This document shows positions 52,729-61,517 of a stretch of DNA of 64,000 nucleotides, piece by piece (position 1 is the first letter of the stretch; each line of letters opens with the position of its first letter). The stretch comes from Clostridium culturomicium. GTDB taxonomy: Bacteria > Bacillota > Clostridia > Clostridiales > Clostridiaceae. The notes under the pieces were generated by a model. That model worked only from the letters and a program-made list of their open reading frames with translations. It was not told the origin of the DNA and searched no databases. Location: positions 299,033-363,032 of the forward strand of contig NZ_CCXK01000016.1 in assembly GCF_000821305.1 (NCBI RefSeq), read 5' to 3'. The translations under genes were made by a program, and so were the position numbers.

Positions 52729-53193
52729 CTATTTAATTTTTTCTTTAGCTTTACTGCTAATTCGAGGTTTCTTTCTACACTTAACATTTTGAATTACGGT
52801 CTCTCTGACTCTAGCTTTTATATATACATTTCTTGCCATATCATCAAAGTCAAAATTACAACTATTCATAAGTGCTACAAAGGTAACTTTTTTCTTGCTT
52901 TTCTTCAATCTATTCACTGCTTTTTCGATTTTTTCGTTTATAACTTGAAGCTGCTTTTGAAATTCTATCTCTTTAAGAATGTAAGTCCTTAATTCTGGAT
53001 ACTTATATACTGTAATATTAGTAACCTCTGCTTCCTTAGCTACATTAGCAAACACAAGACGCTTATCACTATTTATTATCTCCTGGATTGCAGAATCTAT
53101 TGATTTTTTGTACTTATCTACTACACTATCTTCTTCATAACAGCCATTTCCATCATAATAAAAACCTTCAACTTTAGTTATATAGTTTTCCAT
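52729..53193 (-). CDS. Hypothetical protein with an internal duplication
   Basis: This 154-residue basic protein contains two similar units without gaps: residues 32-73 (IDSAIQEIINSDKRLVF...) and 89-130 (IEKAVNRLKKSKKKVTF...). Each has a SxKK..xF centre, a helical stretch and a YxxxxxxR ending. The first resembles the DNA-binding helix-turn-helix of transposon-associated small proteins (TNITVYKYPELRTYI). The end is strongly basic (RKKPRISSKAKEKIK). It may bind nucleic acid. A -10 box TATAAT is at 53313-53318. No transposon is seen nearby. Confidence 0.6.
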   Translation of the reverse strand: MENYITKVEGFYYDGNGCYEEDSVVDKYKKSIDSAIQEIINSDKRLVFANVAKEAEVTNITVYKYPELRTYILKEIEFQKQLQVINEKIEKAVNRLKKSKKKVTFVALMNSCNFDFDDMARNVYIKARVRETVIQNVKCRKKPRISSKAKEKIK

Positions 53194-53364
53194 ATCAAGT
53201 CCCTCATTACTGTATTAGTTGATTTTCTTTGGTTTAAAACTTATTACTCCCTAACCTTATAATTTTAAGCAAAAAGTTTCCCACTGAATTTTCTAATTTT
53301 TGATTTAGTAACATTATACCATATTGAAAAAATTCTTTAAATATATCTCATTCCTATTATATAT

Positions 53365-53470
53365 AAAATAAAAATAACACAATAAAACAGTACCAACGCT
53401 TACATATTGGCACTGTTTTATTGTGTTATTAATTTTGCTTAAAATGTTGTAACAAAAGTATCTTACCTAT
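53365..53470 (-). ncRNA. Candidate small RNA with strong promoter and terminator
   Basis: A minus-strand transcript starting near 53470 would be about 105 bases. Its promoter is at 53477-53505 and its end is a 24-bp hairpin at 53373-53430 with a U-rich tail. No ATG-start ORF lies within. The upstream operon already ends at its own terminator (53636-53667), and the next gene has its own -10 box at 53313, so this unit is not explained by neighbours. Confidence 0.45.
53373..53430 (-). terminator. 24-bp terminator hairpin
   Basis: On the minus-strand RNA a perfect 24-bp stem with one G-U pair (53373-53396 with 53407-53430) encloses a 10-base loop and is followed by TTTTATTTTA. Confidence 0.75.
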
Positions 53471-53476
53471 GTTATA

Positions 53477-53505
53477 ATTTTAACACTCTTTCAAAGGTAT
53501 GTAAA
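53477..53505 (-). promoter_or_regulatory. Promoter of the candidate small RNA
   Basis: On the minus strand, TTTACA (53500-53505), a 17-base spacer and TAAAAT (53477-53482). Confidence 0.5.
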
Positions 53506-53635
53506 TAGTTTTTTTGAAAAATATAAATATTATTTCTATTGATTTGTTTATTTTACTTGCTTTGTGATAAAAAAATATAATTTTCTCTAAATGTCTTAGT
53601 ATTCTTTTGTGTTTTTTTTAACTACACTCGCAAAA

Positions 53636-53667
53636 AAATTATAGATAAAGTACTTTATCTATAATTT
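53636..53667 (-). terminator. Terminator of the ccdA operon
   Basis: A perfect 32-base palindrome is followed on the minus strand by TTTTTTT-rich sequence, 49 bases past the stop of the last gene. Confidence 0.7.
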
Positions 53668-53716
53668 AAGTTCCTTCTCCATTATTAACTTAAAATGTAG
53701 AACTACCTATCTTTTT

Positions 53717-53950
53717 TTAACTCTCAACCTTATGCTTTTTAATTTTTAAGTCATTTATATATGCTGTTACTACAGAAGCAAACAATATGAAAATCCCTAA
53801 AAATAGCATCCACCTATTATCATTTACAGGACATACCCCTGGTGGCAATGCTGACTTAACTTTATATATTTTATAGTAACCAAGGCCTCCAGTAAGTATT
53901 CCCATATAAAATAACCAGTTAGATATTTTGTTCCAATTAATTTTATTCAT
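53717..53950 (-). CDS. Small membrane protein of the thiol-redox operon
   Basis: The 77-residue protein has two hydrophobic segments (about residues 11-27 and 46-66) separated by an outer loop with ALPPGVCPVNDNRW, which contains one Cys. A C-terminal KIKKHKVES tail faces the cytoplasm. It overlaps the TlpA-like gene by 8 bases, so the two are translationally coupled. The Cys-containing loop and the neighbours suggest a partner or substrate of the CcdA/TlpA thiol system. The family is unknown to me. Confidence 0.7.
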   Translation of the reverse strand: MNKINWNKISNWLFYMGILTGGLGYYKIYKVKSALPPGVCPVNDNRWMLFLGIFILFASVVTAYINDLKIKKHKVES

Positions 53951-54533
53951 TGACTAACTCCTCAATCATGGTATTTAAAGTATCAGCATCAATTTTACCA
54001 ACCTTATCTTCTCTTATATATCCATCTTTATCAATAAAAATAGTCCTTGGGATCCCTGAAACTCTATACCCATTTGCTACCTCTTGATCAATGTCTAGAA
54101 GCAGGTTTATTTTATAATTATTATTCTTCATATATTCAATGGCTTTTTCCTTTGTTTCGCTTCTTCCATCAGTCATATTTATCATCAGAATCTTCACTTG
54201 CTCTTCACTGAAGTTTTCTGAAGCCTTTTGGAAATAAGGCATTTCATCTTTACAATATCCACACCAGGTAGCCCAAAAGTTCAGCACAACAGGTGTACCT
54301 TCAAAATCAGACAGCTTAACTTCATTCATATCCTCATCATACACTGTAAAATCTGGAGCCTTATTCTTCTGCTTTTCACTTGAACTGCCTTCATCATTAT
54401 TTGGTACTGCACTATTGCCCGAGCCATTAATTTGATCCTTGTATTCCTCTGTTAACCCATTATAAGCTGCATATACCAAGCCTAAAAATACTGCAAAACC
54501 AGCTATGCCTAAAATTAATTTTTTATTTTTCAT
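53943..54533 (-). CDS. Membrane-anchored thioredoxin-like protein (TlpA/ResA type)
   Basis: The 196-residue protein has one N-terminal membrane anchor (about residues 6-24), a Ser/Asn/Glu-rich linker and a thioredoxin fold. The active site is WCGYC (Cys91 and Cys94) in NFWATWCGYCKDEMP, and the cis-Pro is in SGIPRTIFID. It acts outside the membrane as a thiol-disulfide reductase, kept reduced by CcdA. The start at 54533 has AGGAG and lies 8 bases after the ccdA stop. Confidence 0.92.
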   Translation of the reverse strand: MKNKKLILGIAGFAVFLGLVYAAYNGLTEEYKDQINGSGNSAVPNNDEGSSSEKQKNKAPDFTVYDEDMNEVKLSDFEGTPVVLNFWATWCGYCKDEMPYFQKASENFSEEQVKILMINMTDGRSETKEKAIEYMKNNNYKINLLLDIDQEVANGYRVSGIPRTIFIDKDGYIREDKVGKIDADTLNTMIEELVNE

Positions 54534-54541
54534 AACTCCTC

Positions 54542-55219
54542 CTATGAACTTAATATTGATAAAATTCTATTTAAATATCCCGTCATCATTGCTATACCAA
54601 TAGCAATAAGAATTATTCCAGAAATAAAATTAATTATTTTATAATTTTTCTTTATAAAATTCATTGTTTCCTTCAGTTGTCCTATAAGAACTGCTGAAAT
54701 TATAAATGGAATACCAAGCCCTATACTATACACAAGTAACATAGATGCTCCCTTAATTATATTTTGACTATTTGCTGCAATCATTAAGGCTGAGCCAAGA
54801 AATGTACCTACACACGGAGTCCATCCTACTGCAAATACCATACCAAACACTATAGCAGATAAAAACTTAATGGGATTTACTTCTATGTCCATTTTATAAG
54901 ATCTTTCTAAAAACCCTATTTTGAATAGACCTATATAATTTAGTCCAAATATAACAATTATTACTCCTCCAATTATATTGAGAACATTATAATACTCTTT
55001 GATAAAGTTCCCTAAAGTTCCTGCCACAGTTCCTAAGAGTGTGAATACAATTGTAAAACCTATAACAAAGCCTATAGAATTCTTCAAAGTACTTCCTCTA
55101 TTTTCTCCGTCAGCATAATCTCCACCTGCAAAATAAGAAATATATATTGGTAGCATTGGAAGAATACAAGGTGATATAAAGGTGATAATACCTTCTAAAA
55201 ACAATAAAATGTATTCCAT
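54542..55219 (-). CDS. ccdA: CcdA-type transmembrane thiol-disulfide transporter
   Basis: The 225-residue membrane protein has six or seven membrane segments and two conserved cysteines, Cys18 in FISPCILPMLP and Cys136 in GWTPCVGTF, which carry reducing equivalents from cytoplasmic thioredoxin outward. With the adjacent TlpA/ResA-like protein it forms an electron pathway to extracytoplasmic proteins. No cytochrome c genes are near, so the target may be sporulation, methionine-sulfoxide or peroxide-related proteins. It is the first gene of a three-gene operon. Confidence 0.93.
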   Translation of the reverse strand: MEYILLFLEGIITFISPCILPMLPIYISYFAGGDYADGENRGSTLKNSIGFVIGFTIVFTLLGTVAGTLGNFIKEYYNVLNIIGGVIIVIFGLNYIGLFKIGFLERSYKMDIEVNPIKFLSAIVFGMVFAVGWTPCVGTFLGSALMIAANSQNIIKGASMLLVYSIGLGIPFIISAVLIGQLKETMNFIKKNYKIINFISGIILIAIGIAMMTGYLNRILSILSS

Positions 55220-55435
55220 ATAAACCTCCTGTAGTTTATTTGTAAAATTTATTAACTAAAATTTATTATTATAAAATTTATAGCTTTAATATAACAATAA
55301 GAATACCACTTTTCAATAAATAACTTTTTAGTAACCTGTTAACATTTTAAGTACAAAAACATAAACAAATTCTTACTTGAACAATATCTATGCATAAATA
55401 ATACACTAATAATAAATGCTTATTGGAGAAATATT

Positions 55436-57163
55436 ATGTTAAAAGAATATACCTGTTCTGTTAATCTTTTTCCTGCCATGGTTAATACTAAAAAAGGTAC
55501 TCTATATGGTTACATTAACTCAACAGGAAATTTTATTATTAAACCCCAATATACTAGTGCCATGGACTTCACTAAAAGTGGGACTGCTATCGTAAGCATG
55601 GATGACCTATGGGGACTTATAGATTCATCTGGCAACTATGTTGTTAAACCAATATATAATTACATTAATAACTTTGAAGATGAAGTTGCTGTATTTACAC
55701 AAAATGGGACTACTGGAATAATGGATGAGCACGGTGTCATTATTCCAACTAACAACTATAGCTTTATTAATAATTTTAGTGAAGGTCTTGCTGTAGTTTC
55801 AATAAACAAAGATAATGAAACTCCCCTTTATGGATATATTGATAAAAGTGGAAAAGAGGTTATTCCTATATCCTTTAGCCAAGCTTTCTCCTTCAATAAT
55901 GGTTATGCATTAGTTAAAACACCCACTGGCACCTATGAAATTATAGATAAAAAAGGAATTGTAAAAACCATGTTCCCATATAAATCTATGGGGAATTTCA
56001 ATGACAATTATCTTACCTTTTCAGAAACTGAAAATGATTTAATAGGCTATGTTGATCTTGATGGCCACGTTATAGTCCCTCCTAAATACACCACGGCATC
56101 TCCCGTTGTTGATGATTATATAATCGCTAGTATATCCCCTAATTATCTAGGTAAATATGGTGCAGTAACTGTGACTAACCTGCCTATATATCCATATACT
56201 TATAACGACATCCAATATTTAAGTGATGGACACTTTGCACTTGGTATCCCTAGAAGTGAAAACAGCTTATTTATGAATAACCTGTATGCCTTAGGAAATA
56301 AAAAAGGCATTATCTTAACTAACTTTGTATTTAAAAACATTAGTAAATATAATAATTCCATAGCTTCTGCTTCAGACTTAAAATACACATTTTTCATTGA
56401 TTTAAGAGGTATAAGGATTAAATACCTCCCTATCGTAGAGGGTACAGGTACCCTTTCAATAAAATGTGGTATAGTTTATGCTGACACCGATTATTGGCCA
56501 ATGTATTTGAAAACGAATGGTGATATTATCTATGAACCTAACCAGATTATCCCACTAGATGATCTATATTCTGTTTTAATAGTAAAATATAAACCTAACG
56601 TAAATTACTTAATTTACTATCCTCAAATACAAGGGGTTACCCCTCTTAATATTGCAATACAAATAAATGCAAAATTAAGAGAGTTATCAGACTTAGAAAA
56701 AATTAATGAATCAACAGTTTTAGATTATGATAAGTATGGAAATTTTAGTATACTTTTCTTTGAAAAACACTTATTCATTCCAGAAATAAACATTTATAAC
56801 TATCCTTTTGGCGCCGCCCATGGAATGACAACACGAAAAACTCCTAATATAAACTTAAAAACTGGTGAATTCTATACTCTAAGTGACTTATTCAAGGATG
56901 GTATTTACTGGACAAAATATATTAACGATATCATTTCAAATATGATTAAAACTGACCCTCAATATGAGTATGTTTATCCTGATGGCTTTAAAGGAATTGA
57001 AGAAAATCAAACCTTCTATGTAGATAAAGATAATCTATTTATCTACTTTACACCTTACGATATTGCTCCTTATGCTTCTGGCTTTGTAACCTTTAAAATA
57101 CCCTTTATCGAAATTGACAGTTTAATTAATAAACAAGGCTCTTTCTACCAATCTTTCAACTAA
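55436..57163 (+). CDS. WG-repeat protein with a C-terminal DUF3298 (RsiV-like) domain
   Basis: The 575-residue protein has no signal peptide. Residues about 15-330 contain six or more WG-type beta repeats of the form YGYI(N/D)...G..(I/V)I.P.Y (for example LYGYINSTGNFIIKPQY, LWGLIDSSGNYVVKPIY, LYGYIDKSGKEVIPISF). Residues about 390-565 match the DUF4163/DUF3298 pattern, with YPFGAAHGMT, LSDLFKDG and LFIYFTPYDIAPYASGF. Both domains are usually found outside the cell, so the missing export signal is unusual. The start follows TTGGAGAAA. It is a single gene with a terminator. Confidence 0.85.
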   Translation: MLKEYTCSVNLFPAMVNTKKGTLYGYINSTGNFIIKPQYTSAMDFTKSGTAIVSMDDLWGLIDSSGNYVVKPIYNYINNFEDEVAVFTQNGTTGIMDEHGVIIPTNNYSFINNFSEGLAVVSINKDNETPLYGYIDKSGKEVIPISFSQAFSFNNGYALVKTPTGTYEIIDKKGIVKTMFPYKSMGNFNDNYLTFSETENDLIGYVDLDGHVIVPPKYTTASPVVDDYIIASISPNYLGKYGAVTVTNLPIYPYTYNDIQYLSDGHFALGIPRSENSLFMNNLYALGNKKGIILTNFVFKNISKYNNSIASASDLKYTFFIDLRGIRIKYLPIVEGTGTLSIKCGIVYADTDYWPMYLKTNGDIIYEPNQIIPLDDLYSVLIVKYKPNVNYLIYYPQIQGVTPLNIAIQINAKLRELSDLEKINESTVLDYDKYGNFSILFFEKHLFIPEINIYNYPFGAAHGMTTRKTPNINLKTGEFYTLSDLFKDGIYWTKYINDIISNMIKTDPQYEYVYPDGFKGIEENQTFYVDKDNLFIYFTPYDIAPYASGFVTFKIPFIEIDSLINKQGSFYQSFN

Positions 57164-57177
57164 TATTTTCTAACACA

Positions 57178-57207
57178 AAACTCCTTAGGCTTTTTCCTAA
57201 GGAGTTT
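57178..57207. terminator. Bidirectional terminator
   Basis: A 12-bp perfect stem (57178-57189 with 57196-57207) with a 6-base loop lies between the convergent WG-repeat and GGDEF-EAL genes. Confidence 0.75.
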
Positions 57208-57220
57208 CTTAATTAAATTA

Positions 57221-59635
57221 TTATTTACTTTTAAATGCAAGCTGTTCAGCCTCTGCTTTCGGTAATGGTTTAGAATAAAGATATCCCTGTATAAAGTCTA
57301 TCCCCATACCTTCTAATATTATTAACTCATCATATTTCTCTACCCCTTCGGCCACCACCTTTAATCCTAAAGAATGGGTAGCTTCAGTGATTAATCCAAT
57401 TAACTTTATATATTCAAATCCATTGCTCATATTACTTATAAAACTTTTATCAATCTTAACATGGGATAGTGGTAGCTTTACTAAATAACTTAAAGATGAG
57501 TATCCTGTTCCAAAGTCATCTAAGGCAACCTTCATTCCCAAATTCTTCAAAGCATTTATTTTATAAATATTTTCATCCAAATTTTCAAGTAAAACTGTTT
57601 CAGTTATCTCAACACCTATAGTTTCTGGATCAACTCCAACCTCATCAATAATATTTTTAACCTTATCAACAAAGTCACTTTCCATTATTTGGAGGGCAGA
57701 TACATTTATAGAAACTATAATCTTTTCCATACGGTTCTCATTTATCTTTTTTGCAAATTTAAAAGATTCAACCATTATATATTCTTCAATTACATCTATA
57801 ATATTTAATCTTTCGATAGTTCTAATTACATCAATTACAGGCATATGCTTGTACTTATCATTATTCCACCTAAAAAGAGCTTCAAATCCTAACAAAACAT
57901 TATCTCCACTTATTTTATCTTTTCCATACTGTGGCTTAAAATAAACCTTTACTTCCTCATTATTTATACTTTCCCTTAGTGCAGTTTCAATTTCTTGATT
58001 AAATTTTCTTTCTGCCTCCAATTCTTCAGTATACATTATATATTGATTTTTACCTTGCTCCTTCGCCTTATATAACGCTAAGAACCCTTTTGTTAAAATT
58101 TTTTCAATATCTTGGTTTCTAGTACAACTTCTAACAACTCCTATGCTGGCAGAAACAAGATTTATTTTATCTTCATAAACAAACTCTACATTAGCAGCTT
58201 TTAAGACCTCACTTATCTTTCTCATCAGATTCTCTTCTGATAGAACTCCTTCAAAAATAATTACAAACTCATCCCCACCTGTTCTTGCAACAAATGCGTC
58301 TCCACAAGCCACTTTAATTCTTTGAGATATTTTTACTAATGCCTCATCTCCGTACCAATGTCCTAAGCTGTCATTTAATCTCTTAAAATTATCAAGATCA
58401 ACTAGTAAAATAGTTAAGCACTTTTCACTATCCTTATCTCCATTATTAATATGTTCATACAGACTTCTTCTATTATCTAATCCAGTTAGCTGATCAGTAT
58501 ATGCAAGTCTTTCAATCTTTTCTTGATATTGCATTAGCTTAGTTACATCTCTTATTAACACAACAATTCCTATAACTCTTTGAAAATTATCAATTATTGG
58601 TTCCTTATGTACTTCCATAATTCTATACTTATCTTTAATTTTAACTTTTCTTTCAAAAATCTTACCACATTTGCCTTCAATTACTTCATTATCTTCTTCC
58701 TTAAATAAATCATAACATTCTTTACTTAAGACTTCACGTCCATCATTTCCTATTATGTCTTGCTTTTTTATATCATAATATTCTAGAAACTGTTTATTTA
58801 AATTGACAATTTTACCATTTATATCCTTAACACACACTCCAAATGGTATATTTTCAATAATAATATCTAGTTCAGCTTCCATATGCTTTACTTCTGTAAT
58901 ATCTGATGCAATACCTATTGTTCCACTTACGCGTCCATTTTCATCTATAACTGGAGATTTATAAATACACAATTGTGTTTTACCATCTGTATCTGGAACA
59001 GCAATCTCTGAAATTAACTGCTTACCAATTTCCATAACCTTAACATCTTCATCTCTATGTTTATTATTTAATTTACTCCCCCATACAAATGCATCTGTTT
59101 GGCCTTCAATGACTTCTGCACTTTTTCCACATATTTTCTCAAACTTTTTATTCACATGAATATATCTGCTTTCTTCATCTTTTATCCATGTCATATAAGG
59201 TATATTGTTCATTAAAGCTTTAAGCTGCATAGCTTTTAACTTACATTCATTTTTCATAGAAATATACTGGCTTAGAATCTTGACTCTTACATAAATCTCT
59301 TCGATGGTGTAAGGCTGAAAAATAACCTCCTTAACACCTAATTCTGTTAATTTATTAAATTCATCAACATTAGATAATTTTAAGACTCCTATAACTTCAT
59401 ATGTTCCTAAACTATTTTTGCTCTTAATAAAATTAATCCTCTCTCTTTGCAAATCAAAAGAGCCCTCATCCATAATTATTATATCAGGGTTAATATCATT
59501 AACTGTCAATGCCAATAAACTATTTACAGTAATAATATGGGCTTTTTCTTTATTTTCTTTAAAGATTTCTATTAAGTTTTTTTCTATTATTGAATCACTG
59601 CTTAATACTAAAACCGTTAAGTAATTTATTCCCAA
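57221..59635 (-). CDS. Receiver-like, PAS, PAS, GGDEF, EAL c-di-GMP protein
   Basis: The 804-residue cytoplasmic protein has a degenerate receiver-like domain (about 5-120, LTVLVLSSDS...NPDIIIMDEGSF), two PAS domains (about 130-245 and 255-365), a GGDEF domain with intact GGDEF in RTGGDEFVIIF, and an EAL domain. The EAL residues are intact: FEALFRW, INVSALQ, EITET, DDFGTGYSS, IDKSFI and VAEGVE. So it may both make and degrade c-di-GMP. The frame is open from 59737, but that ATG has no ribosome binding site. TTG 59635 has GGGGGG 7 bases upstream and gives a normal receiver start. Confidence 0.85.
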   Translation of the reverse strand: MGINYLTVLVLSSDSIIEKNLIEIFKENKEKAHIITVNSLLALTVNDINPDIIIMDEGSFDLQRERINFIKSKNSLGTYEVIGVLKLSNVDEFNKLTELGVKEVIFQPYTIEEIYVRVKILSQYISMKNECKLKAMQLKALMNNIPYMTWIKDEESRYIHVNKKFEKICGKSAEVIEGQTDAFVWGSKLNNKHRDEDVKVMEIGKQLISEIAVPDTDGKTQLCIYKSPVIDENGRVSGTIGIASDITEVKHMEAELDIIIENIPFGVCVKDINGKIVNLNKQFLEYYDIKKQDIIGNDGREVLSKECYDLFKEEDNEVIEGKCGKIFERKVKIKDKYRIMEVHKEPIIDNFQRVIGIVVLIRDVTKLMQYQEKIERLAYTDQLTGLDNRRSLYEHINNGDKDSEKCLTILLVDLDNFKRLNDSLGHWYGDEALVKISQRIKVACGDAFVARTGGDEFVIIFEGVLSEENLMRKISEVLKAANVEFVYEDKINLVSASIGVVRSCTRNQDIEKILTKGFLALYKAKEQGKNQYIMYTEELEAERKFNQEIETALRESINNEEVKVYFKPQYGKDKISGDNVLLGFEALFRWNNDKYKHMPVIDVIRTIERLNIIDVIEEYIMVESFKFAKKINENRMEKIIVSINVSALQIMESDFVDKVKNIIDEVGVDPETIGVEITETVLLENLDENIYKINALKNLGMKVALDDFGTGYSSLSYLVKLPLSHVKIDKSFISNMSNGFEYIKLIGLITEATHSLGLKVVAEGVEKYDELIILEGMGIDFIQGYLYSKPLPKAEAEQLAFKSK

Positions 59636-59757
59636 ATAAAATCCCCCCAATTTAACATGCATTTTTAGTATACCTAATTTGACAAGTTTTTCATAGCTTT
59701 TTTCATAATATGGTAATAAATTTTCTAATTTCATCATTATTAACAGAAAATATAAAA

Positions 59758-59793
59758 TAACACGTCAAAATTTGTATTAATCTTAACGTGTTA
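59758..59793 (-). terminator. Possible terminator of the alarmone synthetase gene
   Basis: TAACACGT (59758-59765) pairs with ACGTGTTA (59786-59793) around a 20-base loop, followed on the minus strand by TTTTATATTTTC. It is the weakest of the terminators listed. Confidence 0.45.
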
Positions 59794-59802
59794 AATATTT
59801 AT

Positions 59803-60600
59803 TTATATTTTATTTCTCAGTATTTCTATTTCTCTTTTTTGAGCCTCTATAGTTTCTTTATAATCCAGTTCCTTTGCAGTCCATTCCTTCCCCAAATTAT
59901 TAATTAAGGATGCCATTTCATCTGCACTTCCAACTAACCTATTAAATAGCATTAAATTAGATTTTAATATTTCAGGTATCTCGTGATGGGAATATCTTAA
60001 ACTGTGGTCTATTTCTCCATAGCCTTCTTCAAATATTGTTCTTACCTGTATTTCAGCAATAACACGTTCATTTGTTGGATAAAACTCTACTAAGTAATGT
60101 ACTGACCTGTATCCTGATACCCTCTCCTGAACCTCAATATTTAATTCATGAAATGCCTCAGTATTATCACCATCTCTAACATTTGCAGTAATTTCAATAA
60201 CATTCCAAGTGTTTGTTATAAATTCATGAATATCACGCCATTGATCTTTAAATATATGAAGAACCCTTATTCCAATCAAGTCATTAATTTCATCTTTATA
60301 ATTATTTACTGTAAAATTAAAATCACTGCCATATTTCTGTCTTCTATCCTTTGTTTTTCTAATGACCTTTTCAATAAGTCTATCAGGTTCTTTAAGCCTA
60401 GATTTAACTGAATGTACATTTTCACTGGATCGTAATATATTAGCAATAAAATTTGCTTGATTTTCATATGAAGTTACACAAGAAATATAATCTTCATATA
60501 TTTCCTTAAGATTTTCCTGGGTAATATTACTTTCCTCAATAATTTCCTTCGTAAATGGATATTTAAGTAGAAATTCTTTCATATCAAAATGCTTTTTCAT
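59803..60600 (-). CDS. RelA/SpoT-domain (p)ppGpp synthetase, small type
   Basis: The 265-residue protein is a single RelA_SpoT synthetase domain with family marks RRQKYGSDF, INDLIGIRVLHIF, HELNIEVQERVSGYRSVHYLV and AEIQVRTIFEEGYGEIDH. It then ends in a basic coiled-coil-like tail (YKETIEAQKREIEILRNKI). It lacks the HD hydrolase and TGS/ACT parts of long RSH proteins, so it is a small alarmone synthetase. Activity is inferred from intact motifs. ATG 60600 has GAAGGA upstream and is preferred over GTG 60618. Confidence 0.87.
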   Translation of the reverse strand: MKKHFDMKEFLLKYPFTKEIIEESNITQENLKEIYEDYISCVTSYENQANFIANILRSSENVHSVKSRLKEPDRLIEKVIRKTKDRRQKYGSDFNFTVNNYKDEINDLIGIRVLHIFKDQWRDIHEFITNTWNVIEITANVRDGDNTEAFHELNIEVQERVSGYRSVHYLVEFYPTNERVIAEIQVRTIFEEGYGEIDHSLRYSHHEIPEILKSNLMLFNRLVGSADEMASLINNLGKEWTAKELDYKETIEAQKREIEILRNKI

Positions 60601-60770
60601 TGGTGTCCATCCTTCCACTGTTACATATCATTTTTATATTATCTACAAGTGAGCCTATAACCCTTTGATTTAGTCGCCCTATATTTACCACTTCAAAATA
60701 AAGTTATAAAAACTTTTTCTAATTTATTATATATTATTTCAAGAAATTTTCATAATAATGAAAGAAATTA

Positions 60771-61517
60771 TTATATCTTCAACTGCTTTCTTTCATTAAA
60801 AAAGCTTTTATAGGATAAATACGTAGCCATCATTGTTGCTACAGATGAAGCAGATAAAATCATAAATGTAACCATTATCTGAAATTTTATTGCAATAAGT
60901 GGTGATGTGCCTGCCAATATAAGTCCCGTCATCATTCCTGGAAGAGATACTATTCCTAATGTTTTTGCTGAATCAATCGTTGGAATTATAGCAAGCTTTA
61001 TACTTTCTCTTAATATATCCTTTGAAGCCTCTTTAGTGTCAGCTCCTAAAGATAATTTAACCTCAACTTCTACCCTTCTATTTTTGAAGGCATTATTTAG
61101 ATTTCTATAACTTAGTCCTATAGCAACCATGGAGTTGCTTACTACCATTCCAGCAACTGGTATAACCTCATTAGGAGTAAATTCTATAGCTCCTGATATA
61201 ACTAATACAGTCATGGTTACCACTGTACCAACTACTATGGAAATAAAGGATATGAAAACTACATTTTCGATTCCTGCTCCCCTTTTCTTCGTATTTGCAG
61301 CTGCATTAATAACCATAATTAATACAAGAACTATAATATATATTGGTTTTTGAAGGCCAAATATTACATCCAGAACATATCCAACAATTATAAGCTGAAT
61401 TATAGCCCTCACAATACTAATAATAATTTCCTTCTCTAACCCCAAATGTTCCTTATAAGAAATAAATATAGGAATTAAAATTAAAACTGATGCTATAACT
61501 AAAGATATTGTATCCAT
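60771..61517 (-). CDS. fetB: FetB-type ABC permease (UPF0014, iron export)
   Basis: The 248-residue protein has about seven membrane segments and the UPF0014 motifs VINAAANTKKRG, IPVAGMVVSNSM and VSLPGMMTGLILAGTSPL. In Escherichia coli FetAB exports iron and protects against oxidative stress. The start overlaps the fetA stop by one base (TAATG), so translation is coupled. Export of iron or another metal is inferred from the family. Confidence 0.92.
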   Translation of the reverse strand: MDTISLVIASVLILIPIFISYKEHLGLEKEIIISIVRAIIQLIIVGYVLDVIFGLQKPIYIIVLVLIMVINAAANTKKRGAGIENVVFISFISIVVGTVVTMTVLVISGAIEFTPNEVIPVAGMVVSNSMVAIGLSYRNLNNAFKNRRVEVEVKLSLGADTKEASKDILRESIKLAIIPTIDSAKTLGIVSLPGMMTGLILAGTSPLIAIKFQIMVTFMILSASSVATMMATYLSYKSFFNERKQLKI

